Shown: positions 26,345 through 36,011, counted from the first letter of the stretch. The stretch: DNA of 64,000 bases from Acidimicrobiia bacterium (GCA_009694375.1 SHVB01000001.1:134366-198365); one strand, 5' to 3'. The notes: generated from the sequence alone by a model not told the origin. Made by a program: numbers and translations.

Positions 26345-27642
26345 CGAGCCTGAACGTCGCTTCCCGCCAGACCTTCAGATCACTCGGCGTCCGCAACTTC
26401 CGCTTGTTCTTCGTAGGTCAGTCGATCTCGCAAGTGGGGAACTGGCTCACCCTTATCGCCCAGACCCTGTTGGTGCTCAAACTCACCAACAGCGGGATTG
26501 CCCTCGGGCTCCTCGCCGCCGCTCAATTCGGCCCGGTACTGGTCTTCGGAGCGTTCGCCGGCCTGGTGGCCGACCGAAGCGACAAACGAAAACTGCTCCT
26601 AGTGGTGCAGTCGCTCGCCATGGTGCAATCCTTCGCCCTGGCCGCCCTCGCCTTCCAGGCCCATCCCCCGATCTGGGCCATCTATCTCATCGCCAGTTTC
26701 GGTGGCCTCGCCACCGCCTTCGACAACCCCGCCCGTCGGTCCTACGTCGTGGAGATGGTTCCCACCAGCCACATCCCCAATGCCGTGAGCCTCAATACCG
26801 CCATGATGACCGGCTCCCGCATCATCGGACCAGCGTTGGGGGGTCTGCTGGTGGCCACCGTTGGATTCGGATGGGCGTTCATAGTCGACGGCCTCAGTTA
26901 CATCGCCGTGCTCACCAGTCTCGCCATGATCGATTCCCGCCAGGTGCGCCCCGCTCCGGTGACCCCGCGTGGTCGGGGACAGGTGCGGGCCGGCCTACTC
27001 CACGCGTGGCGCATCACGGAACTACGGGTTCCCATCATCATGCTGGCCGTGATCGGCACGCTGGCCTTCAACTTCCAGACCGTCCTACCCCTGTTTGCGG
27101 TGCGCAACCTCGGCGGCGCGGCCATCACCTTCTCGCTTCTGATGTCGGTGACGAGTATCGGCTCCCTCGCCGGAGCGCTCTACTCAGCTCGTCGGACCCA
27201 CATCTCCATCGACAGCGTGACGTTGGCGGCGGCGAGCTTCGGCGCCGCCCTCCTAGCCCTGGCCCTCGCCCCCAACCAGCCCATCGCCTTCGCCATTGGC
27301 GCGGTCATGGGCTTTGCCAGCATCTCCTTCATGACCACCTCTACCGCCATCGTGCAACTCCGGGCCGACCCGATGATGCGCGGTCGCATCCTCGCCCTGC
27401 AGTCCCTGGTATTCCTTGGGAGCACCCCCATCGGAGGCCCGATCCTCGGGTTCATCTCCCAGCGCTACGGCGCCCGCTACGGGCTGGCGGTGGGCGGCTT
27501 CGCCGGATTGGGGGCGGCCCTCTACGGGGCACTGGCCGTGCGGAAGGCCCGCCGAGCGGGCGAACACCACGCGACGCGTTCGCCCGGCGAGGGCCAGGGC
27601 CTCATCACCCCCGCGGTAGCCCCCCAACCGGTGAAATCATGA
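26341..27642 (+). CDS. MFS transporter (drug-efflux type)
   Basis: 433 aa with about 11-12 membrane segments and the loop motif GLVADRSDKRKLLL typical of major facilitator exporters of the MFS_3/EntS-like group. ATG 26341 overlaps the marR stop; homology (SLGVRNFRLFFVGQSIS) begins soon after. It probably expels a small compound sensed by MarR. The 3' end overlaps the nitroreductase start as ATGA. Confidence 0.9.
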   Translation: MTSLNVASRQTFRSLGVRNFRLFFVGQSISQVGNWLTLIAQTLLVLKLTNSGIALGLLAAAQFGPVLVFGAFAGLVADRSDKRKLLLVVQSLAMVQSFALAALAFQAHPPIWAIYLIASFGGLATAFDNPARRSYVVEMVPTSHIPNAVSLNTAMMTGSRIIGPALGGLLVATVGFGWAFIVDGLSYIAVLTSLAMIDSRQVRPAPVTPRGRGQVRAGLLHAWRITELRVPIIMLAVIGTLAFNFQTVLPLFAVRNLGGAAITFSLLMSVTSIGSLAGALYSARRTHISIDSVTLAAASFGAALLALALAPNQPIAFAIGAVMGFASISFMTTSTAIVQLRADPMMRGRILALQSLVFLGSTPIGGPILGFISQRYGARYGLAVGGFAGLGAALYGALAVRKARRAGEHHATRSPGEGQGLITPAVAPQPVKS

Positions 27643-28352
27643 CGGCCGACCTCCCGATTCCGCTGCTCGAGGGCCTAGCCACCACGCGAGCGATCCGACG
27701 GTTCCGCGACGAGCCCATCCCCGATACCGACCTGAACCAGATCCTGTGGCACGCCACCCGGGCTCCATCGGGGTCGAACCGCCAGCCCTTCCGCTTCATC
27801 GTGCTCCGGGATGGGCCGGTGGCCATCGATGCCCGGGCACTCCTCGGGCGGACCTTCCGGGCGATGTGGGCCGACAAGCGCGCCGCCGATGCGTACGGCA
27901 CCGGCAGTGGCACCGATGCCACCTCGCCCAAGGCCCGCATGGCCGAAACGATGCAGCACTTCGTGGACCACTTCGAAGCCACACCGGTGGTGGTGCTGGC
28001 GTGCATCAAGCGGGACCGCGACCCCGGACCCACCGAAGGAGCCAGCATCTACCCGGCCTGTCAGAACCTCCTCCTGGCGGCCCGAGCCCTCGGGTACGGC
28101 GGGGTGATGACCACCTGGCACGCCCTCGCCGAGCCCGCCCTGCGGCCTCTGCTCGGCCTTCCCGACACCGTGGGCATCTCCGCCACCCTGGCGTTGGGTC
28201 GACCCGCCGGGCACCACGGTCCCGTGCGCCGTCGCCCCATCGGGGAATTGGTGTACGACGACCGCTGGGAAGGCCCAGCCGCCTGGGCGCGCGACCCCGA
28301 CGGCACCCGCCACACCACCGCCGGCCCCCGCCCTGACACTCCGCCCCGCTAG
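27639..28352 (+). CDS. Nitroreductase family FMN oxidoreductase
   Basis: 237 aa. The N-terminal signature TTRAIRRFRDEPIPD and RAPSGSNRQPFRFIV binds FMN; a C-terminal ARALGYGGVMTTW segment and LPDTVGISATLALGRPAG complete the fold. It would reduce nitro-aromatics, quinones or similar with NAD(P)H. The ATG overlaps the MFS stop, giving a three-gene marR-MFS-nitroreductase operon for detecting, expelling and reducing an aromatic toxin (inference). Confidence 0.9.
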   Translation: MTADLPIPLLEGLATTRAIRRFRDEPIPDTDLNQILWHATRAPSGSNRQPFRFIVLRDGPVAIDARALLGRTFRAMWADKRAADAYGTGSGTDATSPKARMAETMQHFVDHFEATPVVVLACIKRDRDPGPTEGASIYPACQNLLLAARALGYGGVMTTWHALAEPALRPLLGLPDTVGISATLALGRPAGHHGPVRRRPIGELVYDDRWEGPAAWARDPDGTRHTTAGPRPDTPPR

Positions 28353-28390
28353 CACTTCGCCAAGAGCCGAGTTGACCGTGGCTACCACGG

Positions 28391-28766
28391 TCAGGGGGCG
28401 ACACGAGCAAGTTCGGCCCGCACCGGCCCACCCGGTTCCATCAACAGGTGGTCTCGTTGCACCGCGGCGAGGCGGACTCCATTGGTCATCACCTTCATCG
28501 AGGTGTCAGGGCCCACACAATCGTTGAGACGAATCGTGTACGCCACCGCCTCACCGATCTCCGTAGCAAGTTCCTCCTCGATCCGCTTCGACCCGGGTCG
28601 GCCGCCCGGCGTGGCGGCGGGGTGTGGCCGATCAGCCCCCGCACCCCGAGCCCGAGTTCTAGACAACGCTTCGGAAGATACGGCTCGTACCGGAGCCGGC
28701 CTCTCCCGCGATCACCGCCACCGGGCGGGCGGCCCGGCGCGCACCTCGGCGGCGTTGGTCGCTCAT
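28391..28766 (-). pseudogene. Remnant of HrpA-type DEAH RNA helicase
   Basis: The remnant begins with an ATG that overlaps the rsgA stop (ATGA) and encodes VAVIAGEAGSG, a Walker A start, but the Lys is gone. A frameshift then moves homology to a second frame (LPKRCLELGLGVRGLIGHT) and another to a third (IEEELATEIGEAVAYTIRL, then MKVMTNGVRLAAVQRDHLL). These match HrpA in order up to the segment before the DEAH box, after which similarity ends and a stop follows at 28391. The rest of the helicase is missing. The ancestral order was a coupled rsgA-hrpA pair. Confidence 0.8.
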
Positions 28767-29779
28767 GAGCGATCGGATTTTTTCGACGGCGCCTTGGTGG
28801 CCTGCCGGTCCTGGGTACGTCGAGCATGATCCTCGGCCCGCGCACCCGCCTCCATCGCCTCCTCCCGAAGCTCGAGATAGGCCTCAAGTCGATCCTCGGT
28901 GAGATTCCCCCCCGCCACGGCGGCCACCACGGCACACCCGGGTTCGCCAGTGTGGGCACAGTCGTTGAAGCGACACTGCAGAGCGAGTTCCTCGACATCG
29001 GTGAAGGTGGCGTCGACCGACTCCTCATCGCCGGCCAAGCCCACCTCACGAATCCCCGGTGAGTCGATGATCACGCCGCCGCCGGGAACGAGATGCAACT
29101 GCCGGTTCGTGGTGGTGTGGCGACCCTTGGCATCACCGGCTCGCACCGCCCCCGTGATGGCCACCTCCGCCCCCACGATGGCGTTGACCAGCCGGGACTT
29201 GCCCGCCCCGGACTCCCCCAACAGCACCGAGGTGCGTCCCGCCAGCCGGGTCCGAAGTGCGGTGATCCCTAACCCGGTGGGGGCAGCGGTGAGAAGGCAC
29301 TCCAGCCCCGGGTGAACGTCGGCGATAGCCGCCAGCGTCTCCTTGAGGTCCGGGGCGAGGTCGGCCTTGGTGAGGACAAGAATGGGGAGTGCCCCCGCGT
29401 CCCACGCCAGCGCCTCGCCGCGCTGCACCCGCCCCGCCCGCACGAACCGATCCAGGCCGCACACCAAGAGCACCAGGTCCACATTGGCGGCCAGTACCTG
29501 CAGGTCATCTCCCCCGGCCGCCCGGCGCCGCAGCAGCGACGACCGCTCCAGCACCGCCACCAGGGTGTCACCGGTCAAGGCCAGCCAATCGCCCACCGTG
29601 GGGGCATCCGCCCCCCGGCGAAGCTTCACGATCCGCTCACCGCTGGCGGTGAGCACATTCACCGACACCCCGTCGTGGCGAAGCACCCGGCCCGGCTCCA
29701 CCGCCTCACCGTGCTCGGCCAGCAGGGTGGCCCAACGCGAGCTCCAGCCAACGGGAACGAGAGAGTCGAAGGATGCCAC
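28763..29779 (-). CDS. rsgA: Ribosome small-subunit GTPase RsgA
   Basis: 338 aa. The circularly permuted GTPase order is visible: G4-like LVLTKADL comes before Walker A GESGAGKSRLVNAIVG, followed by GDAKGRHTTT (G2) and DSPGIRE (G3). A C-terminal zinc motif is C-x-FNDCAHTGEPGC. It checks maturation of the 30S subunit. GTG 29779 is the start; TACCGT sits 9 nt before it. It is followed by the decayed hrpA. Confidence 0.94.
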   Translation of the reverse strand: MASFDSLVPVGWSSRWATLLAEHGEAVEPGRVLRHDGVSVNVLTASGERIVKLRRGADAPTVGDWLALTGDTLVAVLERSSLLRRRAAGGDDLQVLAANVDLVLLVCGLDRFVRAGRVQRGEALAWDAGALPILVLTKADLAPDLKETLAAIADVHPGLECLLTAAPTGLGITALRTRLAGRTSVLLGESGAGKSRLVNAIVGAEVAITGAVRAGDAKGRHTTTNRQLHLVPGGGVIIDSPGIREVGLAGDEESVDATFTDVEELALQCRFNDCAHTGEPGCAVVAAVAGGNLTEDRLEAYLELREEAMEAGARAEDHARRTQDRQATKAPSKKSDRS

Positions 29780-29890
29780 GGCGCCCTAACGGTACAAGGG
29801 TGCACCGAGACACTACCGATCCGGCCGAAGGCGTCTTCGTGGGAGGATGGGGATCGTCCACCAGCATGATGAGGGCCCACCTTGCCGACC

Positions 29891-30994
29891 ATGACCCGCC
29901 GATCTTGTCTCATCGTTCTCGCACTGATCGTGGGGGTGGTGGCGGCCTGCTCGGGCCGCAACGCTCCGACGACCCGACTGGGCGACATCCAGGTCCTCGC
30001 CGGCCATAACGCATACCACCTTGAAGGCGAGGCGGCGCTGTTGGCGGTGATCACCGCTAACGTGCCCGCCCTCACGCCCACCATTGAGTACTCACACCCC
30101 ACCCTCACCGACTCGCTCAACGCCGGTTTGCGGTCCTTCGAACTCGACGTGTTCGAAGATCCCGACGGGGGCCGGTACGCCACCCCGAAAGCCCAGCCGA
30201 TTCTCGGCCTTGCCCCCATCGACCCCGCCATGCTCGATGCTGGCTTCAAGGTGTTCCACGTGCAGGAAGTGGACTACCGCTCTACCTGCGTCACCTTCGT
30301 TCTATGCCTCGAGCAACTCGAAACCTGGTCTGATGCCCACCCCGACCACCTGCCGATCATCATCCAGATCGAAACCAAAGATGACGTCATCCCCGATCCT
30401 CTCCACCTCGGCTTCGTGCAACCCATCCCCGCCACCACCGCCACCTACGTCGCACTGGAAGCGGAGATCCTTTCCGTGCTGGACAAGGACCAACTGGTAA
30501 CCGTGGCCGAGGTGCAGAGCGACGGGGACACCCTGCGCTCCACCATCGAGACCGTCGGGTGGCCCACGGTGGACAGCCTGCGAGGCCGCTTCATCTTCAC
30601 CCTCGACCACACCGGCGGCAAACGGGACCTCTACCGGGCGATCCACCCCGACACCAGAGACCGGCTCATCTTCGTGTCGGCGGAACCCCCCGATGTCGAT
30701 GCTGCCTTCATCGTCCTCAACGACCCGATTGCCGATGCCACTCGAATACGTGAACTAGTGATGCTCGGCTATCTCGTGCGCACCCGCAGCGACGCCGACA
30801 CGGTCGAAGCCCGCCGCGGCGACACCACCCGCCGCGACGCCGCGTTCGCCAGCGGTGCCCAGATCGTCAGCACGGACTACGAAACGGTCGACCCACGCTT
30901 CCCCAACTATGTAGTGACTCTGCCCGGCGGCGGGGTGGCCCGGTGTAATCCGGTGACAGCACCCGATTGCGACGCCGCCGCCCTGCAGGAATAA
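29891..30994 (+). CDS. Lipoprotein, calcium-dependent phosphoinositide phospholipase C-like
   Basis: 367 aa. A signal peptide ends in a lipobox (VVAACSG), so it is anchored outside the membrane. The rest matches the bacterial Ca-dependent PI-PLC group: AGHNAYHLEGE, SHPTLTDSLNAGLRSFELDVFED, the second-His region FKVFHVQEVDYRSTC, and DHLPIIIQIETKDD. It probably cleaves phosphodiester bonds of phosphatidylinositol or related lipids. ATG 29891 is preferred over TTG 29882, as the Arg-rich n-region follows it. It is divergent from rsgA. Confidence 0.8.
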   Translation: MTRRSCLIVLALIVGVVAACSGRNAPTTRLGDIQVLAGHNAYHLEGEAALLAVITANVPALTPTIEYSHPTLTDSLNAGLRSFELDVFEDPDGGRYATPKAQPILGLAPIDPAMLDAGFKVFHVQEVDYRSTCVTFVLCLEQLETWSDAHPDHLPIIIQIETKDDVIPDPLHLGFVQPIPATTATYVALEAEILSVLDKDQLVTVAEVQSDGDTLRSTIETVGWPTVDSLRGRFIFTLDHTGGKRDLYRAIHPDTRDRLIFVSAEPPDVDAAFIVLNDPIADATRIRELVMLGYLVRTRSDADTVEARRGDTTRRDAAFASGAQIVSTDYETVDPRFPNYVVTLPGGGVARCNPVTAPDCDAAALQE

Positions 30995-31001
30995 GACCGA
31001 C

Positions 31002-31856
31002 CTACCCCAGGAGGGCCCGAGCCACCAGATCGGTGACAAAAGCAGTGAGGATGGCGAGGTACAACAGGCCGGTGGCCGCCATGACGGCGGAGTATTGGCG
31101 CTCCTTCAGCGCTGCCCGGGTTACCCCCACCAGCACAATGGTGCCGATGGCGCACGCCGCCCACATCCAACCGAGAATCCCGGCGTACCCGTCGTCGATG
31201 GTGCCGTTGAGCACCGAGATCATCCCCACCGGCCAGAGCAGCACCAACATTTCGAGAGGCCAGATGACGGCCAGCGCCCGGATCAGTTCCAAGAGCGGAC
31301 CGCGCGGCATACCCGGCTGCACGAGATACCAGTGTCCCAAGAGCATGGCGTCGGTAACCGCACCGAGAAAGGCCGCCCCCACCACCACCCGAGCCACCGA
31401 CAACGCGGCCGGATCACCGGCGGAGATTCCGGCCGCCACCAGACCCACGAGCCCGACCACCGGTGCGATCAGGTCTAATCCAGGGGGAAACTCTGCGGCG
31501 GCAACATCCACCGCCGCCCGGGTGCGTTCGATGCCCGTCATCGCCGCCACCCGCTCGCTGCGCGCTTGCTCTCGACCGTGTTCGCCCGCCACCCCGGCCC
31601 GGCGACGCTGGACTGAAACCACGAGTGCAACCAGCGTGGCCACCACCACCGCCGCACTGGCGGCGTCGCGCACCGGCACCGGCTCGCCGTAGCGCACGCC
31701 GACAATCAAGGCTCCCACGGCCACCACCAGATAGGTGCCCCTCAGCAGCCACCCGTACCCCAACGACACCTGCCGCCGTCGTGTCGTCACCCACAGGAAG
31801 AACAGACCGCCCGCGGCCCATTGCAACAGCACCGTGGCAGCGTCAAGACGGATCAT
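31002..31856 (-). CDS. Polytopic membrane protein of unknown function
   Basis: 284 aa with about eight hydrophobic segments and a charged cytoplasmic loop near residues 85-110 (RRRAGVAGEHGREQARSERV). I recognise no family. It is the last gene of the lpdA-E2-lipBA-M24 run, 11 bp after the peptidase gene, so it is probably cotranscribed. It is convergent with the phospholipase-like gene, 7 bp away. Confidence 0.75.
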   Translation of the reverse strand: MIRLDAATVLLQWAAGGLFFLWVTTRRRQVSLGYGWLLRGTYLVVAVGALIVGVRYGEPVPVRDAASAAVVVATLVALVVSVQRRRAGVAGEHGREQARSERVAAMTGIERTRAAVDVAAAEFPPGLDLIAPVVGLVGLVAAGISAGDPAALSVARVVVGAAFLGAVTDAMLLGHWYLVQPGMPRGPLLELIRALAVIWPLEMLVLLWPVGMISVLNGTIDDGYAGILGWMWAACAIGTIVLVGVTRAALKERQYSAVMAATGLLYLAILTAFVTDLVARALLG

Positions 31857-31867
31857 GGGCGCAGCGG

Positions 31868-32977
31868 CTACAACAGAGCGAGGTCGTGGTCAGCGTGGTT
31901 GAGGACATCGGGGCCAGAGACCGCCGCCACCACGATGTCCTCTAACCGAAATCCGAAACGGCCCTCCACGTAAATGCCGGGTTCGATGGAAAACGCGTGG
32001 CCCGGCTCGAGCGGGGTCTCGTTGCCGCTCACGATGTAGGGATCCTCGTGTTCCTCGATGCCGATGCCATGCCCGGTGCGATGCATGAACTCCTCGCCCC
32101 ATCCCGCCGCCGTGATGATCCGGCGGGCGGTGGCGTCTACCTCTGCACACGATGTGCCCGCCACCGCCGCCGCCACTGCAGCCTGCTGGGCCTCGATCAG
32201 CACGGCGTAGGCCTCGGCCATCTCCTCGCTGGGCTCGCCCAGGTGCACACAGCGGGTGATGTCGGAGCAGTAGCCCACTCCGTGGTCATCGAACATCGAC
32301 CCACCAAAATCACAGAGCACGACCTCACCGGGTTTGATCACCACTTCGCCTGGCTCATGGTGAGGGCTGGCCGCGTTGGGGCCCGCCGCCACAATGGCGA
32401 AGTTCACCCGATGGTGGCCTTCGGCTCGGAGGCGGCGACCGAGTTCGGCTGATACCTGCGCTTCGGTGCGGCCCACCAATTCGATCTCGCCGGTCTGCAG
32501 GGCGAACGCCACCCGATCGGCGGCGGCCCCGGCGGCGCGCAGAGCCTCCACCTCAGCGGCGTCCTTCCGGGCACGCAGGGGCCCCAGTACCTCACTGGCC
32601 TTGCGCCAGGTGGTGCCCGGCCGTATCCCTTGGAGGTCGAGCACGAACCGAGCCCAGGTGCGATCGCCTATCGCCAGGCGGCCACCGGTTCCCATGAGAC
32701 CCTGCACGATAGCGATCGCGTCCTCCGTCTCACCCCAGGGCCTCAGCGTGAACTCGGGCCGTTCCATCACGCGGGGGGCTTCGAGGCGAGGAACCACCAA
32801 CGTCGCTTGTCCCTCGGCCGGGAGTACGAGCATGGTGAGCCGCTCCAGGGGCATCGCCTCGTACCCAGTGAGGTAGGGCAGATCGGGGCCGACCGAGAGC
32901 AGGAGGGTATCTACCGCGCCCTCCACCATGGCCGCCCGCGTCCGAGCGAAGCGATCGGAAAACGGGGCGGCGGCCAT
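31868..32977 (-). CDS. M24 family Xaa-Pro aminopeptidase-like metallopeptidase
   Basis: 369 aa. The N-terminal creatinase-like domain is followed by the pita-bread domain with all metal ligands: CDFGG, CSDITR, RTGHGIGIEEHE, SIEPGIY and FRLEDIV. It cleaves N-terminal X-Pro bonds. ATG 32977 was chosen because it overlaps the LipBA stop by one base (TGATG) and gives a normal start; a longer frame adds 10 residues inside lipBA. Confidence 0.92.
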   Translation of the reverse strand: MAAAPFSDRFARTRAAMVEGAVDTLLLSVGPDLPYLTGYEAMPLERLTMLVLPAEGQATLVVPRLEAPRVMERPEFTLRPWGETEDAIAIVQGLMGTGGRLAIGDRTWARFVLDLQGIRPGTTWRKASEVLGPLRARKDAAEVEALRAAGAAADRVAFALQTGEIELVGRTEAQVSAELGRRLRAEGHHRVNFAIVAAGPNAASPHHEPGEVVIKPGEVVLCDFGGSMFDDHGVGYCSDITRCVHLGEPSEEMAEAYAVLIEAQQAAVAAAVAGTSCAEVDATARRIITAAGWGEEFMHRTGHGIGIEEHEDPYIVSGNETPLEPGHAFSIEPGIYVEGRFGFRLEDIVVAAVSGPDVLNHADHDLALL

Positions 32978-34704
32978 CAACCCAGGATGACAGGTTGCAC
33001 GGCACATTCCTGCCCCGTCGTGTCGCCACTCCCGATAACCACCGGCACTGCGGACGCAGCCTGGCGAGCGTGGTAGCTCGACCGGACCAGCGGGCCAGCC
33101 TCGACGTGGCTGATGCCCATGGCCTCTCCGGCCACCTTCAGGGCGGTGAGTTCCTCAGGAGTCCACCAGCGCGCCACCGGCAGGTGGTTTGAGGTGGGTC
33201 GGAGATATTGACCGATAGTGACGATGTCTACCCCCACGCCCCGCAGGTCACCCAGGGTCTGGAGCATCTCATGGGTGGACTCCCCCATCCCCGCGATCAC
33301 CGAGGACTTGGTGGTGAGGCCGGCCCGTTTGGCCCGAGCCAGCACCGCCAGCGACCGAGCGTACGAGGCCGAGGGCCGCACGGCGCGCTGGAGCCGCGCC
33401 ACCGTCTCGATGTTGTGGTTCAACACGTCCGGCCGGGCGGCGAAGATAACCTCCAGGGCCGCAGGGTCGCCCTTGCAGTCGGGGATCAGCACCTCCACCG
33501 ACACGCCGGGAGTGCGGTCCCGAATGGCGCCGATCACCGCTGCGAACTCGGCGGCACCGCCATCGATGAGATCATCACGGGCCACCCCGGTGACCACCGC
33601 GAACTGCAAACCCATGCGGGCCACCGCCTCGGCCACGCGCCCCGGTTCGCTCCGATCGGGAGCCTCAGGATGACGCGTATCCACCAGACAAAACCCGCAA
33701 GCACGAGTGCATCGCTCCCCGTTGATCATGAAGGTAGCCGTGCCATCCGACCAACATTCCGACAGGTTCGGGCAGCCGGCTTCCTCGCACACGGTGACCA
33801 GATCGAGTTCGCGCATCGTGCGTCGAATAGCCATGACCTCAGGGGTCAGCACGAGCGGGGCTCGCATCCAGGCTGGCTTGCGGGCCGCCATCTCGATGCC
33901 CTCGGTTACCCCTGCCTCCACCAGGCGGGTGGCCCGCCGCGCCGTAGGACCCGGTCCCTCACCCCGACTGAAGGGCGCTAGATCCGCCGGAGTATGTCGC
34001 CAAGCCACCTCGGCCCGATCCACCCCGGCCGCTCCCCATCGCTCCCCCGCTCGAGCCACCACTGCGTCCACCACTTCGCGCATCGTGGCCGTCACTCCCT
34101 CCACCCGCAGGGAGGTCACCGCTTTGTCGGCGATGCCACAGGGAACGATGTGTTCGAACATCGCCAGATCGGGATCCACATTGAGCGCAAATCCGTGCAT
34201 CGACCGACCGCGAGAAAGTTTCACTCCGATGGCGCAGATCTTCCGGGGGGCTACCGAACTCGGCTCCACCCATACCCCCGGGAACCCTGTGAGCCGGCCC
34301 ACGTCGGTCAGGCCCAGGTCGTGCAGCACATCGATCACCAGTTGCTCCACCGACGCGACGTAAGCCACGGTGTCGGTGATCCCGCCGCCGCGCCGTCCGG
34401 GTACGGTCAGGATCGGATAACCCACCAACTGTCCGGGGCCGTGGAAGGTGACGTCACCACCCCGGTCGCTGTATTCCAGTGTGGCGCCAACCTCTTCGGG
34501 AGGTCGGCGAATGTTCCCGAGATCGCCCCGAATTCCGAGCGTGTAGACCGCCGGATGCTCCAACAGCAGGAAGTAATTCTGCGACGAGGACCCGACGAGT
34601 CCTCGCTGCAACGCATAGGCGTCGCGGTAGGCCACCCGGCCCAGCCACCGCACGCGCAGCCGGTTGGGGTGGTCCGCCACCGATCGGCCCGCCGCGTTGC
34701 TCAC
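32977..34704 (-). CDS. lipBA: LipB-LipA fusion: octanoyltransferase plus lipoyl synthase
   Basis: 575 aa in one uninterrupted frame. Residues 1-240 are LipB: RGGDVTFHGPGQLVGYP, catalytic Lys near 155 (RKICAIG) and catalytic Cys189 (VPCGIADKAV). Residues 275-575 are LipA, a radical-SAM enzyme: auxiliary cluster Cys306, 311 and 317, the SAM cluster C332-x3-C336-x2-C339, and the C-terminal RSSYHARQ. The chain would move octanoate from acyl carrier protein to an E2 Lys and insert the two sulfurs. GTG 34704 overlaps the E2 stop by one base. The E2 substrate and E3 are encoded directly upstream in the same operon. Confidence 0.93.
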   Translation of the reverse strand: MSNAAGRSVADHPNRLRVRWLGRVAYRDAYALQRGLVGSSSQNYFLLLEHPAVYTLGIRGDLGNIRRPPEEVGATLEYSDRGGDVTFHGPGQLVGYPILTVPGRRGGGITDTVAYVASVEQLVIDVLHDLGLTDVGRLTGFPGVWVEPSSVAPRKICAIGVKLSRGRSMHGFALNVDPDLAMFEHIVPCGIADKAVTSLRVEGVTATMREVVDAVVARAGERWGAAGVDRAEVAWRHTPADLAPFSRGEGPGPTARRATRLVEAGVTEGIEMAARKPAWMRAPLVLTPEVMAIRRTMRELDLVTVCEEAGCPNLSECWSDGTATFMINGERCTRACGFCLVDTRHPEAPDRSEPGRVAEAVARMGLQFAVVTGVARDDLIDGGAAEFAAVIGAIRDRTPGVSVEVLIPDCKGDPAALEVIFAARPDVLNHNIETVARLQRAVRPSASYARSLAVLARAKRAGLTTKSSVIAGMGESTHEMLQTLGDLRGVGVDIVTIGQYLRPTSNHLPVARWWTPEELTALKVAGEAMGISHVEAGPLVRSSYHARQAASAVPVVIGSGDTTGQECAVQPVILG

Positions 34705-35990
34705 TAGAGCTCGGCTGCCCAGTCCCGTGTTTCCAGGAGGTTCCTAACCTGGTTCAGAAACGATGCGGCGTAGGCGCCATCGAAGGCACGGTGGTCCCAT
34801 GACAACACGATATTTCCGACGGAGTGAATGGCGATGCTCTCTGAGCCGTCGGGTAGTTCAACCACCACGGGTCGGCGCTTCACCCCATCGGTGGACAGGA
34901 TCGCCACCTGGGGTTGATTGATGATCGGCATGGTCAACAGCGTGCCCTGGGGTCCGGGGTTGGTGATGGTGAAGGTGCCGTTGGAGATGTCGTCGGGGGT
35001 GAGTTTCTTGGAGCGCGCCCGGGCACCGAGATCCCTGATTTCCCGGGCGATCGCCCGCATCCTCTTCGAGCCGGCATCGCGCACTACCGGCACCATGAGG
35101 CCCTTGAAGTCCAAGTCCACCGCGATGCCGAGGTTCAGATACTGATGCACGATCAGCGCTTCGTCGGTGAAGGTGGCGTTCACCTCGGGGAATTCGGAAA
35201 TGGCATCGACCACTGCTCGAGTCACGAACGGCAGGTAGGTGAGGCTGAAACCTTCCGCATCGTTCCACTCCTCGCGATGGGCCCGCCGCACCCGGTCCAC
35301 CGCTTCGAAATCCACCTCGGTGGCCATGTAGACGTGGGCGGAGGTGTCCAACGACCGCCGCAGGTGCTCGGCGCTACGTCGGCGGATGTTGCTGTGGGGG
35401 ATGACCTGATCGCGATCGCCACTGTGCGGTCCCACTGCCGAATCCGAGGCCGGGGCTGGAACGTCGGGCTCCGCCGCCGACGATGCCCCAGTAGCCACGG
35501 TGGTGAGAGGCTGGCCGCCGGAGTCAACCACGGCGAGCACATCGCCACGGGTGATCCGCCCTCCAATCCCGGTGCCCACGATGGTGGACGGATCGAGGCC
35601 GTGCGTGGTCAGGAGGCGACGCACCACCGGCGACAACAACACCCCGGCGGCACTCGGTCGGGGAACCTCCGGCGGGGACACCGGAGCGGGCGCGGGCGCG
35701 GGCGCGGGCGGCAAGGTGGGCGCGGGCGGCAAGGTGGGCGCGGGCGCGGCCATCTCTGCCTCGCCGATCACGGCGAGCACCGCACCAACATCCACGGTCT
35801 CACCTTCGGCGACCCTGATCTCCAAAAGGGTGCCCGAGCACGGGGACGGCACCTCGGAATCCACTTTGTCGGTAGAGACCTCGTAGAGCACCTCGTCCTC
35901 GCCCACCAACTCGCCCACGGCCTTGAACCACTTCGTGATGGTGCCTTCGGTGATCGTCTCCCCGAGTTGGGGCATCGTGATGTCGGTCAT
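34704..35990 (-). CDS. 2-oxo acid dehydrogenase E2 (dihydrolipoamide acyltransferase)
   Basis: 428 aa. The lipoyl domain carries Lys42 in STDKVDSE. A Pro-Ala linker with near repeats (PAPTLPP) follows, then an E1/E3-binding domain (SPVVRRLLTTHGLD) and the catalytic domain ending with SWDHRAFDGAYAA. It serves as the core of a pyruvate or 2-oxoglutarate dehydrogenase complex; with AceE in the same window, pyruvate is likely. It lies between lpdA and lipBA, so the lipoyl acceptor and the lipoylating enzyme are made from one mRNA. Confidence 0.93.
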   Translation of the reverse strand: MTDITMPQLGETITEGTITKWFKAVGELVGEDEVLYEVSTDKVDSEVPSPCSGTLLEIRVAEGETVDVGAVLAVIGEAEMAAPAPTLPPAPTLPPAPAPAPAPVSPPEVPRPSAAGVLLSPVVRRLLTTHGLDPSTIVGTGIGGRITRGDVLAVVDSGGQPLTTVATGASSAAEPDVPAPASDSAVGPHSGDRDQVIPHSNIRRRSAEHLRRSLDTSAHVYMATEVDFEAVDRVRRAHREEWNDAEGFSLTYLPFVTRAVVDAISEFPEVNATFTDEALIVHQYLNLGIAVDLDFKGLMVPVVRDAGSKRMRAIAREIRDLGARARSKKLTPDDISNGTFTITNPGPQGTLLTMPIINQPQVAILSTDGVKRRPVVVELPDGSESIAIHSVGNIVLSWDHRAFDGAYAASFLNQVRNLLETRDWAAEL

Positions 35991-36011
35991 GGTTTCGATG
36001 GGTCCTTTTGA

